Below are positions 29,735 to 40,718 of a stretch of DNA of 64,000 nucleotides, one piece after another; within the stretch, counting starts at the first letter, position 1, and the number at the start of each line of letters is the position of its first letter. The position numbers were made by a program, and so were the translations under genes. The stretch comes from Thereva unica (Eukaryota > Arthropoda > Insecta > Diptera > Therevidae): positions 164,872,393 to 164,936,392 of the forward strand of contig OX465281.1 of NCBI GenBank assembly GCA_949987705.1, given 5' to 3'. Under the pieces are notes generated by a model. That model saw only the letters and a program-made list of their open reading frames with translations. It searched no databases and was not told the DNA's origin.

Positions 29735-30560
29735 GTACAAAGGGTTACACCTAAGCTTGCAGCCAGAATCAATGGTTATGGAGCCAAAATAATTGATAAC
29801 ATAATCAAAAATCATGCCATCAAAAAGAGAAAGAGAGATTTGTCCACATTGTTCTCTCAAAATTCACAATCGGAAATAAATAGAGTTTTAATTATTTTTG
29901 CACCAGAAGTTACCAACAAATTAAAAAACATTTTTAGAAGAAACAACATGCTAATGGTGTTTTCCAATCCTTTCAGATTAAAAAATCAATTTTTTTTTCC
30001 TAAAAGACAGAAAAGACCCCTTAGATAAACCAGGGATTTATGAGATCACTTGCAACGACTGCAACCGTAAGTATTATGGACAAACGAAACGAAACGTACG
30101 AAAAAGATTTAAAGAACATATGAACTACATACATAAAAAACAATGAAGCCAACAAATCTTCTTTTGCCAGCCATGTTTTAGGTGAAAAGCATTTTTCCAC
30201 ATCCGAAGCCAACGTTCGTCTATTACAACACATAACGGACAACAGAAAATTAGACGCATACGAAAGTTTTTACATACACAGAAATACGGACTCCTTAAAT
30301 GCAGACAAAGGAAATATAGATTCGTATTTATTTAATTTGAATTACATAGCATAACAGTTGTTTTGTATACCGTTATTCCATTCAAACAAAAGAAATATAG
30401 ATCCTTTTTTCCTTTAAATAGACTTAGTATACCGTTAGTATACATACTATATTAGGTGTAATTACAAATCCCTAGACCTTTAGTGCTAGCCGTGTTGCTG
30501 ATGATGACCGATTACATCGGTTGAAATGCATTCGACAAATTAAATTGTTTGTTAAATTAA
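29735..30560 (+). pseudogene. Penelope-like element, C-terminal fragment with GIY-YIG endonuclease
   Basis: The frame from about 30020 reads KPGIYEITCNDCNRKYYGQT and RKRFKEHM, the GIY-YIG motif with the CxxC typical of Penelope-like elements. A frameshift at about 30145 is followed by SFASHVLGEKHF and LDAYESFYIHRN, the rest of that domain. Upstream (29735-30020) is the linker after RT. The 3' end ('gctgatgatgaccgatt...cggttgaaatgc', about 30495-30530) also fits. RT itself is missing. Confidence 0.85.
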
Positions 30561-30659
30561 TTTTAATAAACGTAAATTTTGTACATTCTATAAAAAAGGT
30601 GTTGTTAATATCTTAATATGTTGTTAATTTTAACGTAACCTAAGCTTGGTTTTTTCATA

Positions 30660-31084
30660 TAAAAAAAAAGGTACAAAAATCACTTATGTCATTTAAACCA
30701 AAAAATCGCTCGACCGAATATATAAATCTTTTCAGATTATATTGTCGCTAATACGCTTCGAACGGCACCTCAAGTAAGTCAATATCCTTCGTGGTTCGGG
30801 CGATATCGTGCAGGTACAAAAATCACTTACGCCGCTTAAACAAAAAAACGGTTCGACCGAATTTTATGAAAATCTTTTCAGATCATATTTCGGTTAATAC
30901 GCTTCGAACGACACTTCAACGAAGTCGATATCTTTTTTGGTTCGCGCGATATCGTGCAGGAAAAAATGACCACATCCGTTCGCACACACACACATACTTC
31001 CTCCCAATTTTTTGCTTAAAATGCCTTGAAAGATGAAAATACGTCGAAATTTTCGATTGCAATAACTTCCTATACTGGGAAGTT
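30660..31084 (-). mobile_element. HINE copy, 3'-truncated (minus)
   Basis: Two tandem units with CGATATCGTGCAGG, then the CA microsatellite and the family 5' end CTTCCTATACTGGGAAGTT at 31066-31084, followed by AA (TT on its own strand). About 100 bases of unassigned sequence lie before it. Confidence 0.75.
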
Positions 31085-31227
31085 AATAAAACTTAATGTG
31101 TGGTTATTGTCGTGTTTATTGTCACTCCGCATTAATGCTCGTATCTTCTACATATTTATACAATTATTTATTGCTTAATTAGCAATAACAAAGTTATTGC
31201 ACCTGAATGCGTAAGTCAAGAGTTGAT

Positions 31228-31690
31228 TCAGCAATTGGTATCCAATTCGACATTTCCGACACAGGTGATTCCTAAATCTGTTGTTTTTCTTTTTAATTTA
31301 AGTAGTTGAGCACTTCTTTCTGTAATAAATGATACTTCTGATCCTGGATCTACCAAGGCTCTAAGGGTGATAGTACCAGCTTCAGTGCTGTGTACCTTAA
31401 TAAGAGCTGTGGCGAGGAGCGTACTGGTGTGTGTTGGTTTCTTTGCTAGGTAGGTGTGCACAGGTGTCGTGGCCAAGTGATCTGGATCAGTTTGAGGAGT
31501 ATTGTTTCGAGGTGAGGCATTAATCTTATCAAGATGTAAGAAAGTGTTGTGTTTCTTTTGGCATTTATGGCATGAGGAGGTTTTTGGGCAGTGACTTGTA
31601 ATGTGTGTATTCCCAAAACAGTTGCAGCACAGACCCTTGCGTTGAGTGTAATTAAGACGCTGGTTGGGGTTCATTTTTATAAACTGTGGG
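31228..31690 (-). pseudogene. BEL/Pao gag-protease fragment (element 2)
   Basis: Minus-strand translation: CCNCFGNTHITSHC and CHKCQKKHNTFLH are retroviral-type zinc knuckles, followed by an aspartic protease core LRALVDPGSEVSFITE (DPGS in place of the usual D-S/T-G). It ends in a stop at 31228 and is cut at its 5' side by the SINE at 31705. Its sequence differs from the BEL gag at 43240-43975, so it is a second element or subfamily. Confidence 0.75.
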
Positions 31691-31704
31691 CATTCACGAA
31701 ACAG

Positions 31705-32167
31705 GGGGCCTCGGTAGTCTAGGGGTAAGGCGCCTGACTACTATCCCCAGAGGTCCCGGGTTCGAATCCCGGTGGTGCCACGGTCCTAGCCTTTCCCAAT
31801 TTCCCGCCTACATAACTTTCCTTCTTTCTTCTTCCCTCTTTACATTCCTGATTCCTCCTGTCATAGCCTTCACTAGTTCTCTTCCACGCTCCACCAAGCG
31901 CATGCCATCGGTTGGTTGAAGAGATTCAACTCGTTTCAGGAGGCATAACACTCCAGCGAGTTGTTCTCGATGCCCCGATGTCAGAGTCGCGAAATGGTTG
32001 AGAGTTGGTGGAATAAAAATATCGCAGCCAGGTTGTGACAGTTCCTTCCTCTCTTCTTTCTCTCTCTTCTCTCTATCTTCCGGCTAGAGCTGCTGTTCGA
32101 CGGTGTATACGGAAAAAAATAGATTGTCGACAGTACAAAGGGACTTTCCCTAAGCCTCTAGTCTGCC

Positions 32168-32200
<33 letters not shown>
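31705..32200 (+). mobile_element. tRNA-derived SINE, full-length (~496 bp)
   Basis: The head GGGGCCTCGGTAGTCTAGGG includes an A box, and GGTTCGAATCC at 31759-31769 is a good B box. The body has pyrimidine-rich stretches ('ttccttctttcttcttccct'), ends near 'agcctctagtctgccac' and is followed by A(29) at 32172-32200. Reverse copies are at 19925 and 15412. Pol III transcription and LINE-driven mobility are inferred. Confidence 0.85.
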
Positions 32201-32203
<3 letters not shown>

Positions 32204-32323
32204 CAGAGTGAATCGACCCGTTCAGGTGAATGAGCTTTTGATTCAGCATTTTAATTTATTGATTGTTTTTCATATAATAACAGAAATTAGGAATTGGCCT
32301 AAATCTTAATATTATTTGATGTG

Positions 32324-34263
32324 TTATGTGCTGCGCACATTCTCCTCCGTCGAAATTGAGAGACGATATATCGCAAGAGAAGTCGTCGTCCTTGATTTTC
32401 TGCGACCTTCTAGGAGCTGGCTGCGGCCCCTCTCCCTCGGTATTCTCCTCTGAATCCTTAGAACCCCCTGCTTCTTATACTTGCAGTACACCAGTATGAG
32501 GATGACAATGGTAACTAGCGTATACATGCTGAAGTAATGATGTAGGTGGTGGTGGTTTAAGGTTGGCAGATCGTTGATATGTTGCTGCTGTTTCTTGAGT
32601 GCACCGCGTAACTCGTCTAGATCCAGGTTGTCCACCTTCTTGACGATCTGTGATGCGAAGGATAGATTTCCTTCCCTCATCTTGTAGGTTAGATTAAGAT
32701 GAGCAGAAGTTACTTGTGTTTCAGGTATGAATGATGTTCTGAGCCTTCCCCTGACCTTGTTGTTGGCTTGTATAGACAGCGTCGGGTGATTGATCATGCA
32801 AGTTGGTTGAAGTTGGATAATACCGGACTCACTAAGGGTTAGCGGGTGCACAGCTTCAAGACAAATTATATCGAAGTGAGTTTCTTCATCCATGATGAAT
32901 ATCCATGTACTTGGTGCACTAAGTTTGATGAACATCTTCTTCGGATTCGTACTTCTGAGACGGTGACAGTTGTTTCTGGTTACTAAGTAGACTGATCTCA
33001 CAGCGGCGTTGATTCGAACTTGTGGTGAAAATTGGCTGTTTCAGATGGCAGGTTAACTGATGGATCGCATTTAGTTGACAGGCACTTAGCTCCTGCTCAT
33101 TCATTGGCCTGAAGGGGTCTCTGTGATGATTTACAGCTAAATAAGTATTTGACAACTGGATAGAGATAAAATTGTCTGAACGATGTACAGAAATCGGTAT
33201 TAATTTATATAAACTGAATGTCAAACAAAACCCTTGTATCAGTTATTCCCATTCTCACATGCATTATGTTGTATATTTCCAATAACGAGGATGATCCGCC
33301 TTCTCCAGGCATTCTTACCTGCGGTAGGTGCTCTCGGATGAATTTGATCTGTTCAGTGAGCTGCGATGGTGTCTACAGTAATGTGTTGAGACGTCCGTGT
33401 TTGGTATCTCTTACAATCGATAGGATGTTTCTTTGTATCTGCTGGAAGCTTATTATGTTTAGCGTAATCAGAATGGCAGCAGAAGTGAATGTTTGAGATA
33501 CCATGAGCGTTTGTTGGGAATCATTCATAGCGTTGGTAATTGCTTCGAAATGACGTTCGACTGTGTGGAACTGATTCTGTATGGTGTCGTGATTCTTCTT
33601 GAAGACATTTAGAGAACTCTCTACAATTATTGTAGTTTGATTTCTCAAGAGTTCACGAAGAAGTGTTTCGTTTTCATTTATAACATTGATTTGTTCTTCA
33701 AGGTTTCTAGGGTTCAAGAATTCCGAATAATTTATTTGCTATAGTTCCAACTATTTCTAATGGAGCTCTCTTACTTCGAATCGTTGTCTTCTCATTTTGC
33801 TGATAGAGAACTTCGTTTATGTGTTCTGATTACAGAATGTGGTGTAGTTGTCTAATTGTGGCACATAACTGTTGAGATGTATCTTCCTTTATCGTCCCAT
33901 TGCATGGTTCTGAGAGTCTTCTTACGAATTTTTTAAGGCCGCTGAATTCCTTCCAATAAGTGGAGAGGTCGTAATAGACCAGTAGGTTCGGTTCCATTCG
34001 CTTGTGTATAAATTCAGCTGTCGTACGTCATCGAAGTAGATCCCTTCTTGGTTCTTGAATCTTGTTATGTTGTACGGCGACCATGCATCCTCCCCGACTA
34101 TGAGGAAGAATAACGCCAAAATCATCAAGAAAGCGATGTTGTTTGTGTTGATAGTTCTTGTGGGAGCTGATGTAGACGTTCTTCCGTTGCGTTTGGGCTG
34201 CTTCTTGTAGTCTTGGCTTGATGGACCATTTTCTCCAAAATTCTTTGTGCATTCGTTGGACAC
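32324..34263 (-). pseudogene. Envelope-like gene of BEL/Pao element, broken
   Basis: Four minus-strand ORF pieces in different frames (34263-33922, 33717-33373, 33224-32919, 33001-32324). The first has a hydrophobic leader (AFLMILALFFLIV) and the feature EGIYFDDVRQLNLYTSEWN. A dibasic SKR site lies at about 33768-33779, just before a fusion-domain-like segment. The last piece ends in a membrane span (MYTLVTIVILILVY) and a basic tail. This layout matches the F-type env-like proteins of some insect LTR elements. At least three frame breaks make it inactive. It follows integrase directly, as expected for env. Confidence 0.7.
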
Positions 34264-34267
34264 GATC

Positions 34268-35033
34268 CTACCTTGTCAGCAAACTTGGCCTGTCATACAA
34301 TTGATTTCGATCCGGAAAAGTGAGTAATGGTGAACCAGTGAGAAAGTGACCTGGCGTGAGGGCATCTAAGCTTTCTGGATCTTCAGTTAGTGGGCATAGC
34401 GGACGTGAGTTTAAGCATGCTTCAATTTGCGTCATCAATGTACACATTTCCTCATATGTCAGTATCGCTTCCCCTACTACTCTTCGCATATGATTCTTAA
34501 TTGATTTAACGCCAGCCTCCCATAAGCCTCCAAAATGTGGAAATGATGGTGGAATGAAGTGCCATTGAGTTCCGGTTTCTTGTAAGGCTTGGTTGACATC
34601 GGATTTGTAGGACTGTTGTTTATGAAGGTCAGTGATTACCTTACTCGCCCCAACGAAGTTTGTGGCGTTATCACTGTAAAGGTGAACTACTGGTCCTCTT
34701 CTGCCTGTGAAACGTCTGAAGGCGGCAATGAATGCAGCAGAAGTAAGTTCGGTAACTATCTCTATGTGTATCGCCTTTGTAGATAAAGATTGCGATGTAG
34801 CCCTTGCCTGTTTTCTGACCTCTTGCCCTGTCCAATAATAAATCAAAGGGTCCAGCATAATCAACTCCAGAATGTGTAAATGGTGGACTGGTAATCACCC
34901 TGGCCTTTGGTAGCATGCCCATCATTTGTTGTGACATTTGTGCTTTATAACGATGACAAATGACACATTTATGAATGTGTCCCTTTACTGCCTTGGGTGA
35001 GTGAAGCGTCTCCTTGTGTGCTTTATTGATCAT
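34268..35033 (-). pseudogene. BEL/Pao integrase (broken)
   Basis: Minus strand: HIHKCVICHRYKAQ (zinc-binding Cys pair), then HSGVDYAGPFD with the first catalytic Asp. After a frame break near 34800 come LYSDNATNFVGA with the second Asp and HFGGLWEAGVKSIKNH with the catalytic Glu. The FGGLWEAGVKS block is diagnostic of BEL/Pao. The C-terminus ends near 34268, adjoining env. Confidence 0.9.
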
Positions 35034-36093
35034 GAGAGCAGTCAGCTCGCTCTGGTATGGTAATATTATTGGGTGTTTTCCATCGTATGATACCGTTTTC
35101 TAGACGACCTCCAACCCTGAGGATTCCATCCTTATCGATGAATGGAGTAAGACTTAGTATTCGACTTTGCTTAGAAAGTTCTTTCTTCTTTAACAGATTC
35201 GTTATATCATCCTTAAAATGTGATTCTTGGGTAACCTTTATCAACAATAGTAGAGCAGCATCAATTTCTTTGATTGTTAGTGGAGCGATAATTCTTAATG
35301 CTCTTTGAGTTTTCAAGTTTGCGACGAAGCTAGTACAGTATGCTATTATACGTTGAAGTTTACTTAGAGATGAGTGATTCTTCATTAGTGTCTCTAAGAT
35401 ATTTTCGCTGTCTGTAGTTATCGTGGCTACCGTTATATGTTTTCCTTCTAAGTCCGTTTGTGGTAGTTTCGTTGACGGGAATTCAATTTTCTGTTCCTGT
35501 AGCCAATGTGGTCCCTCCCACCAGATCTTGTAGTCGTTCAGGAGGGCAGGATAAATCCCTCGAGATGCCACATCTGCAGGATTTTCTTGTGACTTCACAT
35601 GAAACCATTTGCTGCTATCGGTCTGTCGTTGAATTTCAGCTACTCTGTTTCCTACGAATGTTTTCCATTTATGTGGGTCTTCCCGTATCCAAGCAAGAAC
35701 AATTGTGGAGTCCGTCCATGCGAAGTATGGAATATTTCCAATTTCTAGGCTGTCTCTAACCTGCTTCAGTAGATTCGCTAGCAGTGTTGCACCGCATAGT
35801 TCCAGTCGTGGCAGTGAGAGCTTGGATTCTAGTGGGGCAACCTTCGTTTTGGCGGTGAGTAGATTTGATGAGACCGTTTCACCTTGTAGGATGCGAATGT
35901 AGATGGCTGCACTATATGCTCTCTCAGATGCATCTGAGAAGCCATGTAGCTCACATACGCCAATTCTTCCTATGTATCCGACCCACCTAGGAATTTCGAT
36001 TCGTTGCAGAGCTGCTAATTCGTTCAGTATTCTGCTCCATATCTGCACTATATGCTGTGGTAGAGCCTCGTCCAGGAGGATTTCTGGATCCAA
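35023..36093 (-). pseudogene. BEL/Pao RNase H and integrase N-terminus
   Basis: A 356-codon minus-strand frame: ELHGFSDASERAYSAAIYIR begins the RNase H-like domain, FAWTDSTIVLAWI and NPADVASRG are its later motifs, and the tail (KDGILRVGGRLENG) enters the integrase N-terminal region. A frame break at about 35030 separates it from the rest of integrase. Confidence 0.9.
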
Positions 36094-37458
36094 ATATCTT
36101 GTAGCAAAAGTTTTATTTTGATGGTTACTGGAGAGATAATAAGTCCGATTAGATCAAAGATTTTTGCAGCCTCGGATAGTATATTGCGCTTTGTTGCTGC
36201 ACGCTCTGGGTGTATGGTGATTTGAATCCTGAATTTGTCTGTGGTTGGGTTCCAGTATAATCCCAACAATTTAAATGTCTTTTCTTGACCGAAGTCACGA
36301 TCAGTTGCGGCTTCTCGTAAATCCCATGGTATGTGCTTCATCAATTTTCTATTATTACTTGACCACTTTCTTAACTTAAAACCACCACCGTCAAGCAGTT
36401 TGATCAATTGATCGCTTTCAATAGTTGCTTCCTTTAGTGAGTTTCCTTCAGATACCATATCATCAACGTATGTATCATGTAGTATTATACGAGATGCTCT
36501 AGGAAATTTGCTTTCGTCATCCTTGGTCAGCTGCTGAAGAGTTCAAATTGCTAGATATGGCGCTGATGCGGTTCCGTAAGTGACGGTTGCTAACTTGTAT
36601 TCACGAATTGGGTCTTTGGGTGATTCTCTCCACAGTATTCGTTGGTAGCCTTGATCTTGAACATCGATTCTGATCTGGCGGTACGTCTTTTCGATATCTG
36701 CGGTAAATACGATTTTGTGTTTCCTCCATCTAAGCAAGATTGACAGTAATTTCTATTGTATTTGTGGGCCGACCATCATGAGTTCGTTTAAGCTTTTCGT
36801 ATTATTCCGTTTGGCTGAGGCATCAAATACAACTCTTAGTTTTGTCGTTGTCTTGCTTTAGCACGGCATGGTGTGGCAAGTAATATGTCCCCTGCAGAGT
36901 ATCCTCAGTTGGTACCATGTGTCCTAGACGTAGGTATTCGTTCATGAAGTCCTTATAAATCAAATATTTGGTTATTTTCAAATTTCCGTTCCATTTGGAA
37001 TAGTCGTACGAGGGCTAGTTCTCTTGTACGGTGCAGGTTTTCAGCTTGGTCAGGATTTTCTCGAAATGGAATTCTGACTGTATATCGACTGTCAGAGCTT
37101 CGCTTATGTATCGTTCTGAAGTGTGTTTCATAGGCAATCTCCTCGCTTGTCATGATTGGCTCGCGATGGAGTTCCTCCACCTCCCAAAATTTGCAAAGGT
37201 CCTTGTTGATATCTATTTCTGATATCATGCAGTGTAATCCTGTATTGCTTTTACTATTTGTTTTAATTTCACCAGATAGAATCCAACCCAATTTCGTCTT
37301 TTGTGCAATTGGAGACCCTTCAGATCCGAGTAGAACTTTCTTCATCATGATCTTTCCTAGAACTCCAACTCCAAGAATTACATCGATTCGTCCTGGTGTG
37401 TCGAAATGAGGATCTGCTAGTCTTAAATTCCGTGTATGTTCCCATACCGATGGTGTTA
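36048..37458 (-). pseudogene. BEL/Pao protease end and reverse transcriptase
   Basis: Minus strand from the hAT junction: SVWEHTRNLRLADPHFDT, VILGVGVLGKIM, TKLGWILSGEI (region after protease), then LRVVFDASAK, FTADIEKTYRQIRIDVQDQG, REYKLATVTYGTASAPYL and the catalytic YVDD (reverse strand 36459-36470). Several stops and shifts (near 36740, 36545). The N-terminal continuation is on the far side of the hAT-like insertion, at 43239. Confidence 0.9.
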
Positions 37459-37459
37459 C
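37452..37459. repeat. 8-bp target-site duplication GGTGTTAC (left)
   Basis: GGTGTTAC at 37452-37459 repeats at 43239-43246. Removing the element and one copy joins the BEL frame (SEKVTP to SVWEHT). Confidence 0.9.
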
Positions 37460-37474
37460 CAGCCGCGGATTCAA

Positions 37475-37500
37475 GGGGGGGTCACGGGGGTCATGACCCC
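37475..37500. other. Poly(G)/poly(C) hairpin near hAT-like left end
   Basis: GGGGGGGTCA and TGACCCCCCC can pair over 10 bp around CGGGGGTCA, and the C run continues to about 37510. The right end carries TGTGACCCCCCCCCCC (43197-43212). Confidence 0.75.
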
Positions 37501-37510
37501 CCCCCCCCCC

Positions 37511-38640
37511 AAAACAGCCCGCATTTCAAAAAATAGAGCTGAAACAATATTTTGCAAACCGAAAAACAAAAAAAAAATCAAACGAACAAAACCTAGTTTT
37601 TGCAAACATAAAAACCCGAAACTAACGAAATTAACTTACTTTTTTGCACTATGAAACACTCTGCACTCTGACTAATTTTCTTACACAAGACTGACTTTTT
37701 TATTATTTTTTCTATATTTGGATTGTAGCTATACTTTATACTATCATCTAAAGGTGCCTGTAAACGAGCAACATTTTTCAGCATTGTGTGGCCGGCAATA
37801 CTCGCTGAACGACATTGCTGAAAATTCAGCATTATTTCCATCAATATGTTCAAACTTGCCGGCAATATATCCGTATAGCCTGACGATACTGGCCATATTG
37901 CAACTACTCTCCGGCATGTTGCCTTTAATATCGGTCGTAGAGCGAAAATATTTGAACATTGCCGGCTATTTAAAAATAATTTCTAACTTTTCTTTGGACT
38001 AAAAGTATGTTAGTATGGCCTAAAGATGGCATAGTTGTGGACCGTGTAGGATGTACATTGTCTGGGTTCGGGATCCATGAACTTATATGTAGTATCCAGC
38101 GAACAAACCCCGCCCAAATTCGTGCAGAGTTCCAGGAGATCCCCTTGACTAAGTCCATGGCGTTTCCCAGCCATAGGCTGCATTTTGCCTTCAATTTATA
38201 ATTTGGCAATTCTTACAGTAAGATATCGTAAATGATTATATGCGGATAAGTTCATCATCCTTTATCCGTAAGACCCTAGAACACATCTTAGTTATGTACC
38301 TTAAAAATTCTATACCATAGCACGCATATTGTAAAGGAAAATTGATTGATACCGTACCGGATGAAGTAGCGCTTTCAACAATGCCAACATGGTATCTACA
38401 ATGGTTTAAGTTAGTGGATCATCCGCATTCTCAGAACTCTGATATTTAACAAACGCTTAGAGAAGAGTAGAGTGGTAAACACAGGTGCCTCTGCATACCG
38501 CAGGATGGAGTCCTGTCACCGCTGTTTAGGCTTATGGTTGTTTTGTCTATAAATTTTTAAGGCCACCCTTCGTCATTCTAATGAAATTTCTGAACAAGTA
38601 ACTACATATTTAGAATTAGCTCATTCTTTGTTTTTTTTTT
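37511..38640. other. Interior of hAT-like element, little recognised
   Basis: Non-coding except a possible RT remnant: at about 38479-38547 one frame reads CIPQDGVLSPLFRLMVV, similar to the PQGGVLSPLL block of LINE reverse transcriptases. GTAAACGAGCAACA at 37760-37773 is repeated inverted at 40627-40640, so a nested DNA element may span that interval. Confidence 0.35.
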
Positions 38641-38660
38641 AAATTCTTTTATTTAACTTA

Positions 38661-39467
38661 CACTGTTTGTCGTCAAATCTTGGAAGTTAAATTTGACCCA
38701 CTTCCCGGTTTCGGATAGAGCTGAAATTTTGCATACACGTTTAGTTTGGATGACAATGCAATCTGGCCATTTTGTAAAAATATCAAGATGGCGGTTCCAA
38801 AATGGCGCCCGATTTTTGAAATTGTGCTCCGCGGCCCTGTGACATGGGTATCAAATGAAAGGATATGACAGGTAGAACACAATAAGCTATGTGGCGTCAT
38901 TCCAAATTCAAAATGGCGGCCAACACTTACACTGTTTGTCATCAAATCTTGGAAGTTAAATTTGACCCACTTCCCGGTTTCGGATAGAGCTGAAATTTTG
39001 CATACACGTTTAGTTTGGATGACAATGCAATCTGGCCATTTTGTAAAAATATCAAGATGGCGGTTCCAAAATGGCGCCCGATTTTTGAAATTGTGCTCCG
39101 CGGCCCTGTGACATGGGTATCAAGTGAAAGGATATGACAGGTAGAACACAATAAGCTATGTGGCGTCATTCCAAATTCAAAATGGCGGCCAACACTTACA
39201 CTGTTTGTCGTCAAATCTTGGAAGTTAAATTTGACCCACTTCCCGGTTTCGGATAGAGCTGAAATTTTGCATACACGTTTAGTTTGGATGACAATGCAAT
39301 CTGGCCATTTTGTAAAAATATCAAGATAGCGGTTCCAAAATGGTGCCCGATTTTTGAAATTGTGCTCCGCGGCCCTCTGACATGGGTATCAAATGAAAGG
39401 ATATGACATGTAGAACACTATAAGCTATGTGGCGTCATTCCAAATTCAAAATGGCGGCCAACACCAA
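38661..39467 (+). repeat. 269-bp tandem repeat, 3 units
   Basis: CACTGTTTGTCGTCAAATC starts at 38661, 38930 and 39199. Units are about 97% alike and contain AAGATGGCGGTTCCAAAATG and GACATGGGTATCAAATGAAA. Minus-strand 90-codon ORFs in each unit are identical by-products of the repeat, not genes. Diverged unit-like sequence continues to about 40010. Confidence 0.95.
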
Positions 39468-40023
39468 ATTGCGGAAAGCTTATAATAGACTAAAAAGTAG
39501 AAAATATAACCGATCAACTTCCAATTTTGCACACACTCGTAGTTCGGGTGGTTAATGTGTATGAATGATGAGATGAATAGTTGAGGTAAGGGTGAGTTGA
39601 TAATAAAGAAGCAATACACGTTACAAAAAATCACAAACAAACACAGAGATGCTGCTGTCAACTAAATTCAACTACTCAAATACTGAACTCATGTCCGTAT
39701 GCATAATTTCAACTAAACCCAGGTAGCAGAGCTGAGTTGAGTTCAGTCAACCTTAACCCAACTCGACTCCCGTTTACATGTAGTTAGACTTGGGTTCAAC
39801 TTGAGTTCAACTCATCATGTATAAGTACTAAATGCAATCTGACCTTTTTGTAAAAAAATCAAGAAGACGGTTCCGAGATGGCGGCCGTTTTTGCAATCAT
39901 GTTCCACCGAGCCCACGACATGGGTATCAAATGAATACAGTAAACTGTGTGACGTAATTTTAAATCTAATAGAATTGCCATCATAAAATGGCGGAATACA
40001 TATAATAAACTCAAAAGTAGAAA
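39468..40023. repeat. Diverged flank of the 269-bp repeat element
   Basis: Contains 'aagatggcgg'-like and 'gacatgggtatcaaatgaa' motifs (about 39918) and two copies of 'ata(a/g)actaaaaagtagaaaata' (about 39484 and 40003). Homologous, inverted, to 46907-47125. No gene. Confidence 0.55.
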
Positions 40024-40423
40024 ATAAAAAAAGGGTTAAAAAAAATTTTTAAAAAAAATTCTTTTCATTAACTAAAAAATGTACTGAAAAGTAAAAATTA
40101 AAAAACATTTTAAAGAAAGCGTGAAATTTCAATTTTAATGAAAAAGTTAATTAAAAGAATGGCGCATTTTTCATCAAAAATTTTTGTTAGAATTTGAAAT
40201 TAACAAAGCAAAAAATTGAGGGTTATTGTAAATCTCACGCGATTTACAGTTATATTTTCAATTTTTGATGAAAAATGCGCCATTCTTTTAATTAACTTTT
40301 TCATTAAAATTGAAATTTCACGTTTTCTTTAAAATATTTTTTAATTTTTACTTTTCAGTACATTTTTTAGTTAATGAAAAGAATTTTTTTTTTTAAATTT
40401 TTTTAACCATTTATTTTATTTTT
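40024..40423. mobile_element. 400-bp palindromic (foldback) element
   Basis: Arms of about 165-190 bp (40024-40205 and 40250-40423) are near-perfect inverted copies, e.g. AAAATGCGCCATTCTTTTAA on the right and its inverse on the left. The short loop contains 'ctcacgcgatttacag'. Non-coding. Confidence 0.85.
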
Positions 40424-40718
40424 AATAAGCAAACAATGTATGTTTCACTTACAAATACTTCAGCCATTGTCATACGTGTACGCGTGAAATTCTCGGGCAA
40501 CACAGTAACCCAAACATTGCGAAAACATGTCTGACTACAAGTTGCCCAGCGATAGTATCGGCCACACATTTTCAAACATATAGCCGGGCCATCTTTTTTT
40601 GAAATATTACCTGCAATGTGCATTTTTTGTTGCTCGTTTACTTAAGGTTATTCTGATTTTGTTTTTTATTCATTGAAAAAATTCGGCTAGTGTTGTTTAC
40701 TTGGTTATATTTGTTATT
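40424..40718. other. Unassigned 295 bp
   Basis: A 70-codon minus-strand ORF (40411-40623) reads MCGRYYRWATCSQTCFRNVW with several Cys, but no family is recognised. The inverted GTAAACGAGCAACA copy is at its upper end. Confidence 0.3.

Noticed and set aside
31705..31780. Apparent tRNA gene (A and B boxes)
   Set aside because: Acceptor stem does not pair and a 400-bp body with poly(A) follows; it is the head of a SINE, as is the inverted copy near 20285-20359.
38673..39214. Two 90-codon minus-strand ORFs beginning M(M/T)TNSVSVGRHFEFGM
   Set aside because: Identical products of the 269-bp tandem repeat, no protein family, frame not independent of the repeat.
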